A program made the translations under genes and the position numbers. The notes below the pieces were generated by a model. The model searched no databases. It had not been told where the DNA came from and saw nothing but the letters and a program-made list of their open reading frames with translations. From Paraburkholderia domus (GTDB lineage: Bacteria > Pseudomonadota > Gammaproteobacteria > Burkholderiales > Burkholderiaceae): 64,000 nucleotides of DNA. Each line of letters opens with the position of its first letter. Within the stretch, counting starts at the first letter, position 1. Shown in pieces: positions 55,753-64,000 of the stretch. The DNA lies in NCBI RefSeq assembly GCF_905220705.1, contig NZ_CAJNAT010000026.1:1-64000 (forward strand). The letters are read 5' to 3'.

Positions 55753-57033
55753 ATGAAATCCTCTTCTCATCTTTATGCCCTGCTCCTCGTCTGCGCGGCA
55801 CTCGCCGGTTGCGGCGGCGGCGGTGGCACATCGGCGGACTCGTCCCCGGCAGGTTCAGCCAGCCCGCCCAGCAGCCCGAGTGCGGCAAGCCCGTCAGGAG
55901 CCAGCGCGCCGTCCGGGGCCGCCGTATCCAGCACGGCCACCTCCGTGCCGCAGTCGAGCACGCCGAACGTTCAGCCGATCACGGTCGCCGCCGCGCCCGG
56001 CCTGACGCGCAACATGCTGACGACAAGCGTCACCGTCTGCCAGCCCGGCACCAGCAACTGCGCGACGATCAACAATATTCAGGTCGACACCGGCTCACAC
56101 GGCTTGCGGATCCTCGCGTCCGCGCTGCCGGCCAGCCTCACGCTGGCGGCGGTCGGTTCGGGCAGCGGCGTGACCGGCGAGTGCGCGGTATTCGGCGGCG
56201 GCTATGCGTGGGGCGCGGTGCGCAGCGCCGATGTGCGCATGGCCGGTCAATTGGCCGCAGCCATTCCGATCCAGTTGATCTCCGACCCTGCCGTCCCCAA
56301 CGTGCCCACCGACTGCGCGGGCTCGGGCCCGGCGATGCTGAACGTCTCGAGCCTGCGCGCCAACGGCATTCTCGGCGTCGGCCTGTTCGCGGCCGACTGC
56401 GGCAGCGGCTGTGTCAATGCCGCGCTGCCGCGCTGGTATTACAGTTGCGACGCCGGCGGCGCCTGCCTCGCGAGCACACAAGCGCTTGCGCAGCAGGTGA
56501 GCAATCCGGTCAGCCGCTTCGCGCTCGACAACAACGGCGTCGTAATCGACCTGCCGGCGATCGCCGACGCCGGCGCGGTCAGTGTGTCAGGCTCGATGAT
56601 TTTCGGCATCGGCACCCAGGCGAACAACACACTCGGCGGCGCAAGCGTGGTCAAGGCCAATCCGGTCACAGGGTATGTGGCCACCAGCAGCGCCGGCCAG
56701 ACTTATGCGCAGAGCTACCTCGACAGCGGCTCGAACGGCCTGTTCTTCAGCAATAGTCAGTTGCCGCAATGCGGTTACTGGTACTGCCCGAGTTCGACGC
56801 AAACAGCGAGCGCCTCGATCATAGGTTCCGACGGCGTGTCGAACACAGTATCGTTTGCGATCGGCAATTCGACCGCGCTGTTCGGGTCGTCGAATAATGC
56901 GTTCAACAACCTGGCCGGCATAGCCAGCAACAGCTTCGGCTGGGGCCTGCCGTTCTTTTTCGGACGACGGGTCTACACGGCGATCGCGTCGCGCGCAACT
57001 TCAGCCGGGCCGGGGCCGTATTACGCCTTCTGA
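55753..57033 (+). CDS. DUF3443 lipoprotein
   Basis: 426 residues from ATG 55753, with a lipobox LAGC followed by a Gly-rich stretch and a Ser/Ala/Pro-rich linker (residues about 20-75). The folded domain has several Cys pairs (VTVCQPGTSNCATI, ADCGSGCVNA, YYSCDAGGACLAS, QCGYWYCPSS) and Asp-Thr-Gly/Asp-Ser-Gly motifs (QVDTGSHGLR and YLDSGSNGLFF). These resemble the two active-site aspartates of pepsin-like aspartic proteases, a resemblance worth testing. It is probably surface or periplasm-facing. Confidence 0.78.
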   Translation: MKSSSHLYALLLVCAALAGCGGGGGTSADSSPAGSASPPSSPSAASPSGASAPSGAAVSSTATSVPQSSTPNVQPITVAAAPGLTRNMLTTSVTVCQPGTSNCATINNIQVDTGSHGLRILASALPASLTLAAVGSGSGVTGECAVFGGGYAWGAVRSADVRMAGQLAAAIPIQLISDPAVPNVPTDCAGSGPAMLNVSSLRANGILGVGLFAADCGSGCVNAALPRWYYSCDAGGACLASTQALAQQVSNPVSRFALDNNGVVIDLPAIADAGAVSVSGSMIFGIGTQANNTLGGASVVKANPVTGYVATSSAGQTYAQSYLDSGSNGLFFSNSQLPQCGYWYCPSSTQTASASIIGSDGVSNTVSFAIGNSTALFGSSNNAFNNLAGIASNSFGWGLPFFFGRRVYTAIASRATSAGPGPYYAF

Positions 57034-57295
57034 GCGTTCCGTATCGGGATCCGCCTTACGCAAGACGGCTGCGTTAGGCGGACACGATTGAGCTCCCGAG
57101 CGGACCCAGTCATCAAGTGTCAAACTCCCGCGACGAAACGGAATAAGACCCACAGACCGATCGGATTTTTCCGCGCGGAAAATTCCCAAATCCCGATCCC
57201 TGGCTTATTTGATACGCCTTGACTGCAATAATCATCGTTTCCGGCTAACGTCATCTCGATATCGTTAGTCCTGCATACCTAACAATAGTCAAACG

Positions 57296-59176
57296 ATGGA
57301 AGTCACCTTTTCGCTCGACCATTTCGAGCAACTCGTCTACACGCGGCAACATACACAAGCCTCTGTCCAGCTCATCGCCGCACTCGCACTCCTCCAACAC
57401 ACGCGCGGCGAATTGAATGCGAGCTTCGAAGCCTCGGGCATGACCGGCCTGTCTCTCGAAGCGCAGCGCCAGCGTTTCTGCACACGCCTGACGAGCGCCG
57501 CGTCAACGTTGTTCGCCGACCCGGATTTCCGGCCGCCCACCGCATGCTTCAGATTGCTTCTCACGCTGCACGAGTGGATTGGCGTGCTGTTCTCGGCCAC
57601 GGCTTTGGGCAATGCGGACCACGTCACCCGTTACCTGAACCCCCGCGGCCCGGCGGATGGACAGTTTCTGCCGGGGGACAGCTTCATTGAGAAGCTATGT
57701 TTGCTTTATTCGACCGAGTCCGAACTGGAACTCGACTTCGCCGCACTGTGGGCGTACGACAAAACCATCGCCGCCTGTCTCGCCCTTGCATTGCTGGCGC
57801 CCGTTTTCAAGGGTTCGCCAAGCGCGCATCTCAAGCGCGAGGCGCTGCTTGAGTGGCTGCCTGGCAAGCTGCAGCAAATCGACGATCTGGACGACCTGCC
57901 CTCGGCCGTATTGCACAACGCCTATATGTTCTGCAGCTACGCGGATACGCCGCGCCGGCATGCCATCAAGCAAGACATCAACGTCCTGGTGCGCCGCAAG
58001 CTCGCGCAACTCGGCCTGACCGACCTGCCCGCGCCAATGCGCACGCCTGTCAAAGGCAAGCCGCGGCGCGGCAAGAAGAAGCCCTTGATGATCGTCGTGC
58101 TGGAGTGGTTCAGCGGCGCCCATTCGATCTACCGCACGCATTCGCGTACGCTCGAAGCCGCACGCGAGCATTTCGAAGTGGTCGGCTTCGGGTTCGGTTA
58201 CGCCGTCGATGAAATCGGGCGGGACATCTTCGACCGCTTCATCGAACTGGAGCAGCCCGACTACATCGGCGAATGCCTGAAGACGATTCGCGACTTCGCC
58301 GAGGCCGAGCAGCCAGACGTGTTGTACATGCCCAGCGTCGGCATGTTCGTGCTAACGGTGTTTATGTCGAACCTGCGTATCGCGCCGCTGCAGATCGCGG
58401 CGCTCGGCCACCCCGCCACCACGCATTCCGACAAGATCGACTACATCAGCGTCGAAGAAGATTATGTCGGCGACCCGGCCTGTTTCAGCGAACGCCTGAT
58501 GAAACTGCCGAAAGACGGGCAACCGTACCGCCCGTCCGTCGCGCTGCCGGACATCGTCGCTCAGATTCCGCCGCCCCGCGAGACGCTGCAGATCGTCATC
58601 ACGGCCAGCGCGATGAAGCTCAATCCTGGTTTTCTCGATGCCTGCCGCGCGATCGGCGAGCGCGCGGCGACACCCGTTGAATTTCACTTCATGACTGGCG
58701 TGCCGTCGGGTCTGCCGTTCGACCGGCTGCGCGATGTCGTCGAGCATGCGCTGCCGGGCGCCGTCGTGCATGACTTTCACGACTACGCCGCGTATCTGGT
58801 GCGGGTGAGCCAGTCCGACCTGTTCCTCAGCCCATTTCCGTTCGGCAATACCAACGGAATCGTCGACGCATTGACGCTCGGCTTGCCCGGCGTATGCAAA
58901 CACGGGCCGGAAGTGTTCGAGCAGATCGACGGCGCGCTGTTCGAGCGTGTGGGCATGCCGTCTTGGACCACCACGGACAGCGTCGAGGCTTATATCGCGG
59001 CGGCCGTGAGAATGATCGACCAGCAAGACGAGCGCACCGCGCTGCGGCGACGTCTGATCGATACACAGGCGGTGCAGCGCTGCTTTGAAGGACGGCCGCA
59101 GGCGTTCGGCGAAAACGTGCTGAAATTGATGCGCGAAAACAAAGCCGCCACGCGGACGGGGCGGCTTGAGGCTTGA
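57296..59176 (+). CDS. HMW1C-like protein glycosyltransferase (GT41)
   Basis: 626 residues, the same size as Actinobacillus HMW1C (about 620). An N-terminal all-helical domain leads to a GT-B fold. His276 (FSGAHSIYRTHS) and Lys441 (SAMKLNPGF) fall at or next to the His277 and Lys441 I recall as essential for UDP-sugar use in that enzyme. FLSPFPFGNTNGIVDALTLG is the usual nucleotide-binding end. HMW1C enzymes place glucose or galactose on Asn of adhesins in the cytoplasm. No adhesin or two-partner secretion gene is adjacent. The last codons run into a heptamer repeat. Confidence 0.88.
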   Translation: MEVTFSLDHFEQLVYTRQHTQASVQLIAALALLQHTRGELNASFEASGMTGLSLEAQRQRFCTRLTSAASTLFADPDFRPPTACFRLLLTLHEWIGVLFSATALGNADHVTRYLNPRGPADGQFLPGDSFIEKLCLLYSTESELELDFAALWAYDKTIAACLALALLAPVFKGSPSAHLKREALLEWLPGKLQQIDDLDDLPSAVLHNAYMFCSYADTPRRHAIKQDINVLVRRKLAQLGLTDLPAPMRTPVKGKPRRGKKKPLMIVVLEWFSGAHSIYRTHSRTLEAAREHFEVVGFGFGYAVDEIGRDIFDRFIELEQPDYIGECLKTIRDFAEAEQPDVLYMPSVGMFVLTVFMSNLRIAPLQIAALGHPATTHSDKIDYISVEEDYVGDPACFSERLMKLPKDGQPYRPSVALPDIVAQIPPPRETLQIVITASAMKLNPGFLDACRAIGERAATPVEFHFMTGVPSGLPFDRLRDVVEHALPGAVVHDFHDYAAYLVRVSQSDLFLSPFPFGNTNGIVDALTLGLPGVCKHGPEVFEQIDGALFERVGMPSWTTTDSVEAYIAAAVRMIDQQDERTALRRRLIDTQAVQRCFEGRPQAFGENVLKLMRENKAATRTGRLEA

Positions 59177-59331
59177 GGCTTGTGGCTTGTGGCTTGTGGC
59201 TTGTGGCTTGTGGCTTGTGGCTTAGGGCTTAGGGCTTAGGGCTTAGGGCTTAGGGCTTAGGGCTTAGGGCTTAGGGCTTAGGGCTTAGGGCTTAGGGCTT
59301 AGGGCTTAGGGCTTAGGGCTTAGGGCTTAAG
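59164..59331. repeat. 24-unit heptanucleotide tandem repeat
   Basis: Twenty-four 7-bp units in ordered blocks: 2 x GCTTGAG, 6 x GCTTGTG, 15 x GCTTAGG and a final GCTTAAG, with no indels. The first unit lies inside the last codons of the glycosyltransferase gene, whose stop (TGA, 59174-59176) falls in the second unit. The array fills the gap before the convergent lipoprotein gene. Confidence 0.97.
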
Positions 59332-59401
59332 ATTCGTGCTTTGCACTTTGTGTTTGCCGAAGCGTTGGCGCAAACGCGCCGCGCTCTTTGCGAGCGAGGC
59401 T

Positions 59402-60007
59402 TTATTCAGTGCCTTCGCCGGCAGCGCCATCGGCTGGCGTGACGAGCTTTTCTGGTGCCAACCAGCTGAATACGCTCAGCGCCGAGCCGTGAAACGTGCA
59501 CTCGGCGGCCGCCGCCATGCGGGTCTTCTTCGGCTTGGACGATTTGAGCGAGGCCGCGTCGGCGCCCGACGCAGCGACGCTCGCGGAAGCGGCCACAGCA
59601 CCCGAAGCCACTCCGGCTGTCACGCCGGAAGCAGCCGTAGCGTCCGTAGCGTCCGAAGCCGACGAAGCCGACGAAGCCGCGGACATCGCGGACGCCGCTC
59701 GCGCTCCCGAAGCCGGGCGTGGCGCATTCGCCACCGGCGCCGCGGAAGCTGCCGGGGATGGCGCCGATGCGGCCGCAACCTCCGAAGCCGTCACCACATG
59801 CTCGATCGAGCCTTCCACGACCACCCGCGAGCCGTCGATGCCGGCGCCCGTGTGGGTGATCTTCAGCGTATCCGGCGACGAGGTTTCCGCCAGCTTGCTC
59901 CGCATCAACTGCTCGCATGCATCCGTGTTCTTGTAGACGGCCGTGCAGGCCGCCAGCAGCGTGGCAGCGGTCGTGACGCAGGCGATAGAGAGGATCCGAA
60001 TCTTCAT
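59402..60007 (-). CDS. Ala/Ser-rich lipoprotein, hypothetical
   Basis: 201 residues from ATG 60007 (MKIRILSIAC). Lipobox LAAC places the lipidated Cys near residue 21. A short N-terminal domain (YKNTDACEQLMRSKL...VVVEGSIEHVV) is followed by a very long Ala/Ser/Pro-rich linker (about residues 80-155) and a basic KKTRMAAAAECTF end. The linker could span the periplasm or peptidoglycan. No family was recognised. Confidence 0.75.
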   Translation of the reverse strand: MKIRILSIACVTTAATLLAACTAVYKNTDACEQLMRSKLAETSSPDTLKITHTGAGIDGSRVVVEGSIEHVVTASEVAAASAPSPAASAAPVANAPRPASGARAASAMSAASSASSASDATDATAASGVTAGVASGAVAASASVAASGADAASLKSSKPKKTRMAAAAECTFHGSALSVFSWLAPEKLVTPADGAAGEGTE

Positions 60008-60298
60008 TGATGTTCCGTTTTTCAAGCCGTCGGCAATTGTAGCTTACGGGCTGACCGATCGGCACCGTGCAGGCCGCGGGCACAGCACGGGCAGAAAACG
60101 GCACGGCCCCGCACGCGAACGCACCGAACCGCGGGGTGGACACCTTGTGCAAGACAAAGAGACAGCTTGACCGCGACGGCTTGCATCGGCATCGTGTTGA
60201 GCGGCCGCCCTAGCTCCGGCACGCTACCGCCTCTTCGGCTCGACCCGCTTCCTGGGCACCGATCCGTTTTCCCACTGTGCATTGACCGGCTTTCCCGC

Positions 60299-60934
60299 AT
60301 GTTCAGCCTTGCCCTGCTCGCCGTCGCGGCTTACGCCGCCACCAATATCGACAACCTTTTCGTGCTGCTCGCCTTCCTTGCGGAAACGGGTGGCCGGCGG
60401 CGTCGCGTGATTGCCGGGCAGTTTGCCGGTTCGCTGACCTTGATCGTGGGATCGATTCTGCTCGCCGCATTGCTCACGCGACTCCCCACCGGCTATGTGG
60501 GTCTGCTCGGTATCTTGCCCATCGGCGTGGGCCTGAGCAAAGCGTGGACGCGCTTTCGCCCGGGCAACGCGGATCAGGAGAAAGAAGCGCAGAGCGCCGC
60601 GCGCACAAGCGCACCGGCCACGCCGACTACGACTGGCGCCGGGTCGTCATGGTGGACAGTCGCGTGTGTGGCGGTCGCCAACGGCTCGGACAATGTCGCT
60701 GTCTATGTGCCCTTGTACGCAAGTCATTCGCATAGCGAAGGCATGTTCATCTCGCTGGTGTTCGTCGCGATGATCGGCCTCTGGTGCGCGGGCGCGGTGT
60801 GGCTGGTGGAGCATCCGTTGCTGGGCGCGCCGATCCGGCGCTACGGTACCGCGCTGCTCCCCCTGATCCTGCTGGTAATCGGCATCTCGGTGATAGTGCA
60901 GAACGATACGTTGCGGATCGTGTTCCATATGTAA
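60299..60934 (+). CDS. CadD-family (cadmium-resistance transporter-like) membrane protein
   Basis: 211 residues from ATG 60299 (MFSLALLAVAAYAATNIDNLFVLLAFLAE). It has five to six membrane helices; the ATNIDN motif in helix 1 and VAVANGSDNVAVYVPLYA in the second half match the CadD and LysE-related fold. It may export a cation such as cadmium, but the substrate is untested. A hydrophilic loop of about 35 residues joins the two halves. Confidence 0.82.
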   Translation: MFSLALLAVAAYAATNIDNLFVLLAFLAETGGRRRRVIAGQFAGSLTLIVGSILLAALLTRLPTGYVGLLGILPIGVGLSKAWTRFRPGNADQEKEAQSAARTSAPATPTTTGAGSSWWTVACVAVANGSDNVAVYVPLYASHSHSEGMFISLVFVAMIGLWCAGAVWLVEHPLLGAPIRRYGTALLPLILLVIGISVIVQNDTLRIVFHM

Positions 60935-61097
60935 GCCAGACGCGGAGCCCGAAATCCGATTGACGGGTAATCAGGTGGTCGCGCCGAAGCCTAAACGGCT
61001 AAACCAGCGCCTGAGACAAAAGTGCTACGGTCCGTGCCAGGATGCGCTGCTGTCAGCGCGCGATGCAGCACAACCGTACCGACGCCCGCGCGAACGC

Positions 61098-61427
61098 TCA
61101 ATTCGCCGGCATTTGCGGTTGCACGTAGGTGCGCACGCCGGCGAGCGGCGAACCGTAGCCGCCGGCTTGGGTGTTGTTCGGCAAACCGTTGACCAGCTGC
61201 GCGCGCGGATCGGTCGGATTCAGATTCAACTCGCCCGCCTGCTGGTTACCGTGCGTCGGATATTCGCTGCCGCGCGCCGCATTCGGCATCACGCGCGTAC
61301 TGTTTTGCGGCGCGTTGATGTCGTCCTGCACGCTCAGGCCCTGTGCAGCAGCCTGCGCGGCAACACCGCACGCGGCCGCGCACAGCAAAACTCCCACTAC
61401 GCTCGACGTCCTCGAAGTTCGTTTCAT
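61098..61427 (-). CDS. Small exported protein, hypothetical
   Basis: 109 residues from ATG 61427 (MKRTSRTSS), behind GGAGGC. A signal peptide ends AAQG (about residue 29). The mature part is polar and Asn/Pro/Gln-rich (DDINAPQNSTRVMPNAARGSE written in parts: NAPQNSTRV, GELNLNPTDPRAQL, NNTQAGGYGSPLAG) without Cys. No family was recognised. Confidence 0.7.
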   Translation of the reverse strand: MKRTSRTSSVVGVLLCAAACGVAAQAAAQGLSVQDDINAPQNSTRVMPNAARGSEYPTHGNQQAGELNLNPTDPRAQLVNGLPNNTQAGGYGSPLAGVRTYVQPQMPAN

Positions 61428-61699
61428 ACCAGCCTCCGGCAAAGTGAAATGAAAGGCGATCATGTCCGCGGTTCCAATTCAGGCGAGCCAGCGCACGCGG
61501 CCGACGCTGAACACATCATTTATACGCGCTACGCCGCCCTTCGGATTCGGCAATGTTTGCGCCGCCCGCCGCAAAACCGCCGAACTGGCGCGCAGCGTGT
61601 GCCGACCGTGCCGTCGGCACACAGCAAATACCTCACGTGCATAAGGTTATGTCGATTGGCGATTTCTTTCCTGGCAGATCGCACCCGATAATGGGTGCC

Positions 61700-62566
61700 A
61701 TGAACACCCAACCCACCCCCCAAGCCCGCGCGCTGCGTTTCACGCTCGTGGCGCTGAGCGCCGCGCTGCTGCTAGCCGCTTGCGCTTCCCCGGCGGCGTC
61801 GACCTCCTCCGCGGCTGATTCTGCCTCGCTCGACGCCGCGATTTCCGGGCCGCAGCGCAGTGACAAGGCCCGCGCGCGCGATGTCTACCGCCATCCGAAA
61901 GAAACGCTGCAATTCTTCGAAGTGGCGCCGTCGCAAACCGTGCTGGAGATCGCGCCCGGCGGTGGCTGGTACACGGAAATACTCGCGCCCTATCTACACG
62001 ACCACGGCAAGCTTTATGAGGCGCAATATGACAGCCCGGAGGCTGCGTCGGCGGCTGAGGAGCAGGCCGGCCGGGCGTCCTTCGCGCGCAAGCTGGCCGC
62101 CACGCCGACGGTCTACGGCAACGTGGTGGTCGGAACGCTGCAAGCCGGCCGGTTCAGCGGCTTTCCGGCCGATGGCAGCGTCGACGAGGTGCTGACATTC
62201 CGCAACATCCACAACTGGATCAAGGACGGCCAGATCGACGCGAACCTGCGCGCCTTCTACGCGGCACTTAAACCGGGCGGCATCCTCGGTGTGGAGGAGC
62301 ATCGCGCGGCGCCGGGCACCTCCTTGCAACAGACCATCGACTCCGGCTATGTGACCGAAGCCTATGTCATCGAACACGCGCGCACGGCAGGTTTCGAATT
62401 GGCTGGCCAGAGCCAAGTGAACAGCAATCCGCGCGACACGAAAAATTATCCGCACGGTGTGTGGTCGCTGCCGCCCACGTATGAGGGCCACGACGTCGAT
62501 CGGGCGAAATACGCGGCGATCGGCGAATCGGATCGGATGACATTGCGTTTCGTGAAACCCCGGTGA
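61700..62566 (+). CDS. Class I SAM-methyltransferase-like lipoprotein
   Basis: 288 residues from ATG 61700. An N-terminal export segment with lipobox LAAC (Cys about 28) precedes a Ser/Ala linker. The domain has the methyltransferase motif I EIAPGGGWYTEIL, post-I acidic region, TFRNIHNW and LKPGGILGVEEHRA. This fits the putative methyltransferase group COG4798. The oddity is export: SAM is not known to be available in the periplasm, so either the ligand differs or the N-terminus anchors without export. Confidence 0.82.
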   Translation: MNTQPTPQARALRFTLVALSAALLLAACASPAASTSSAADSASLDAAISGPQRSDKARARDVYRHPKETLQFFEVAPSQTVLEIAPGGGWYTEILAPYLHDHGKLYEAQYDSPEAASAAEEQAGRASFARKLAATPTVYGNVVVGTLQAGRFSGFPADGSVDEVLTFRNIHNWIKDGQIDANLRAFYAALKPGGILGVEEHRAAPGTSLQQTIDSGYVTEAYVIEHARTAGFELAGQSQVNSNPRDTKNYPHGVWSLPPTYEGHDVDRAKYAAIGESDRMTLRFVKPR

Positions 62567-62665
62567 CGGGCATGACCGGCTCGGGTTCCAGCGCCCCCGT
62601 GCCGCGCTATGGCTCTCCGGCCGGCATGCGTTTCGCCGCATCGCGCTTGACGCCCCCCCAATAAT

Positions 62666-62764
62666 ATGTTCCTATTGCGCATTATGTACCGCGCCCAGAC
62701 CACCCTATCGCTACTACTAGCCCGCTCTACCGGGCTAGGTCTGCTGCTGCGCGCTTCCGTCTGA
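62666..62764 (+). CDS. Leucine-rich leader peptide upstream of leuA
   Basis: 32 codons from ATG 62666, of which 10 are Leu: CTA, TTG, CTA, a CTA-CTA-CTA triplet, CTA and a CTG-CTG-CTG triplet (ending LSLLLARSTGLGLLLRASV). Six are the CTA codon, which is rare in such GC-rich genomes. The position 125 bp ahead of leuA and the Leu clusters fit ribosome-mediated attenuation. There is no strong ribosome site; a start at ATG 62684 is possible. Confidence 0.7.
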   Translation: MFLLRIMYRAQTTLSLLLARSTGLGLLLRASV

Positions 62765-62853
62765 AACACCCGAAGCACCGCTCAATTCCCCAGTAACTGA
62801 CCCAGCCCCGGTTTCCGACCGGCGGCCATGCTTTGTCTTTTCGTCGTCCGGTC
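62717..62853 (+). promoter_or_regulatory. Possible leuA attenuator structures
   Basis: An 8-bp perfect hairpin CTAGCCCG / CGGGCTAG (62717-62738) lies between the two Leu-codon clusters, where a pause hairpin would be expected. A terminator-like stem (62805-62826: GCC-CCGGT / ACCGG-c-GGC), followed by a T-rich stretch, shares GACCGG with an alternative partner CCGGTC (62848-62853). The terminator is weak by eye. Confidence 0.45.
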
Positions 62854-62888
62854 GACACCCAGGTTGATCGATCCCAAGGATGATGAAA

Positions 62889-64000
62889 ATGTTGAAGAAC
62901 CCTGCTACCAAGTACCACTCGTTCAAACCCATCAATTTGACGGACCGCCAGTGGCCGTCGCGCGTCATCACGCGCGCGCCGATCTGGATGAGTACCGACC
63001 TGCGTGACGGCAATCAGGCGTTGTTCGAGCCGATGAACGCGGAACGCAAGATGCGCATGTTCAAGACGCTGGTACAGATCGGCTTCAAGGAAATCGAAGT
63101 CGCCTTTCCGTCTGCCTCGCAGACCGACTTCAATTTCGTGCGTGAGTTGATCGAAGGCGGCCACATCCCCGACGACGTCACCATCGAAGTGTTGACCCAA
63201 GCTCGCGACGACCTGATCGAACGCACCTTCGAATCCTTGCGTGGCGTGCCGCGCGCCATCGTCCACCTGTACAACGCCACGGCGCCGGAATTCCGCCGCA
63301 TCGTGTTCGGCCTCGAAAAGAGCGGTGTCAAAGAGCTCGCGCAAAACGCCGCGCGGACCATGAAGCGTCTCGCCGACGCCGCGCCGCAAACGCACTTCAC
63401 GCTGCAATACAGCCCGGAAGTGTTCAGCGGCACCGAACTCGAATTCGCCAAGGAAGTCTGCGACGCCGTGTTCGATATCTGGCAACCGACGCCCGAACAC
63501 AAAGCGATCGTCAACCTGCCCGCTACCGTCGAAATGGCTACGCCGAACGTCTACGCGGACCAGATCGAATGGATGCATCGTAATCTCGCGCGTCGCGATT
63601 CGTTGATCGTTTCGGTGCATCCGCATAACGATCGTGGCACGGCCGTGGCTGCTGCGGAACTGGCGGTCATGGCGGGAGCGGATCGCGTCGAAGGGTGTTT
63701 GTTCGGCAATGGCGAACGCACCGGCAATGTCGATCTCGTGACGCTTGCGTTGAATCTGTACACGCAGGGTGTCGATCCTGAACTCGACTTCTCCAATATC
63801 AATGAAGTCGCGCGTACCGCGGAGGAATGCACGCAGTTGCCGGTGCATCCGCGTCATCCGTATGTCGGCGATCTGGTGTTCACCGCGTTCTCCGGCTCGC
63901 ATCAGGATGCGATCAAGAAGGGTCTTGCCGTGCAGAAACCAGATGCGATCTGGGAAGTGCCTTATATGCCGATCGATCCGAGCGATCTCGGGCGGACCTA
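62889..64000 (+). CDS. leuA: 2-isopropylmalate synthase LeuA (partial, cut by the window edge)
   Basis: 370 codons visible from ATG 62889, chosen over ATG 62880/62883 because AAGGA stands 8 bases upstream. It is a DRE-TIM enzyme of the long LeuA form (about 560 residues in all): MSTDLRDGNQALFEP carries the catalytic Arg-Asp, and SVHPHNDRGTAVAAAELAVMAG and EGCLFGNGERTGN the metal His pair and the GxGERxG signature. It condenses acetyl-CoA and 2-ketoisovalerate in leucine synthesis. The C-terminal leucine-binding domain lies beyond the window. Confidence 0.96.
   Translation, partial: MLKNPATKYHSFKPINLTDRQWPSRVITRAPIWMSTDLRDGNQALFEPMNAERKMRMFKTLVQIGFKEIEVAFPSASQTDFNFVRELIEGGHIPDDVTIEVLTQARDDLIERTFESLRGVPRAIVHLYNATAPEFRRIVFGLEKSGVKELAQNAARTMKRLADAAPQTHFTLQYSPEVFSGTELEFAKEVCDAVFDIWQPTPEHKAIVNLPATVEMATPNVYADQIEWMHRNLARRDSLIVSVHPHNDRGTAVAAAELAVMAGADRVEGCLFGNGERTGNVDLVTLALNLYTQGVDPELDFSNINEVARTAEECTQLPVHPRHPYVGDLVFTAFSGSHQDAIKKGLAVQKPDAIWEVPYMPIDPSDLGRT

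Noticed and set aside
59164..59331. Heptamer array as a telomere-like or CRISPR repeat
   Set aside because: CTTAGGG units resemble plant telomere repeats only superficially, and there are no spacers or cas genes; simple slippage explains the array.

Overview
The window looks like a chromosomal segment of a Burkholderia-type beta-proteobacterium, most likely Paraburkholderia. The DNA is GC-rich, and the window carries Gram-negative porins, BamC, a Pel exopolysaccharide locus, an nba-type 3-hydroxyanthranilate pathway and several families common in that group (DUF1328, DUF2844/DUF3443, the MXKDX pentapeptide repeat, an entericidin-like lipoprotein). I saw no rRNA, tRNA, CRISPR array, phage or intact insertion sequence.

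Region by region. (1) 1-9.3 kb: the pelA-pelB-pelC end of a Pel operon on the minus strand; pelD onwards would lie left of the window. Diverging from it is a secreted spherulin-4/GH135-type glycosidase whose leader contains a convincing class I c-di-GMP riboswitch. This is the most interesting unit here: a c-di-GMP-sensing RNA in front of a putative galactosaminoglycan hydrolase beside the machinery that makes such a polymer. (2) 9.3-22.4 kb: a catabolic and uptake island of unknown substrate (NitT/TauT-type ABC transporter, two VOC proteins, FAH-family hydrolase, DapA-family lyase, HSL-type esterase, D-2-hydroxyacid dehydrogenase, two porins, an LVIVD-repeat protein) with one FadR/GntR-type regulator. 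Three of its intergenic regions carry GTATAC-like boxes phased at about 20 bp, which suggests one regulon. (3) 22.5-34.4 kb: a complete nba-type operon taking 3-hydroxyanthranilate to central metabolites, with kynU and an amino-acid permease. It lies exactly between two large inverted-pair repeat elements built from the same roughly 250-bp arm. (4) 34.4-38.9 kb: two response regulators, a histidine kinase, a ferritin-like protein, two DUF1328 membrane proteins and an entericidin-like lipoprotein, which together look like a stress and envelope locus.

(5) 39-45.2 kb: an old-yellow-enzyme/dienoyl-CoA-reductase-like flavoprotein, an EamA exporter, and a redox group (MXKDX protein, Tat-type molybdopterin lipoprotein, cytochrome b561, DUF1223). 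(6) 45.7-54.8 kb: rnk; thiC behind a TPP riboswitch with an unusual duplicated hairpin region; a Tyr/Pro-rich lipoprotein; lldP; an EamA transporter; a candidate structured small RNA; bamC. (7) 55.2-64 kb: the DUF2844/DUF3443 pair; an orphan HMW1C-like glycosyltransferase ending in a 24-unit heptamer repeat; two small envelope proteins; CadD; a lipobox-bearing methyltransferase; and leuA (cut by the right edge) behind a Leu-rich leader peptide.

Functions were assigned by recognising families and motifs from the sequence, without database searches. Residue numbers were counted from the starts chosen here. Named homologues and their key residues come from memory of the literature.
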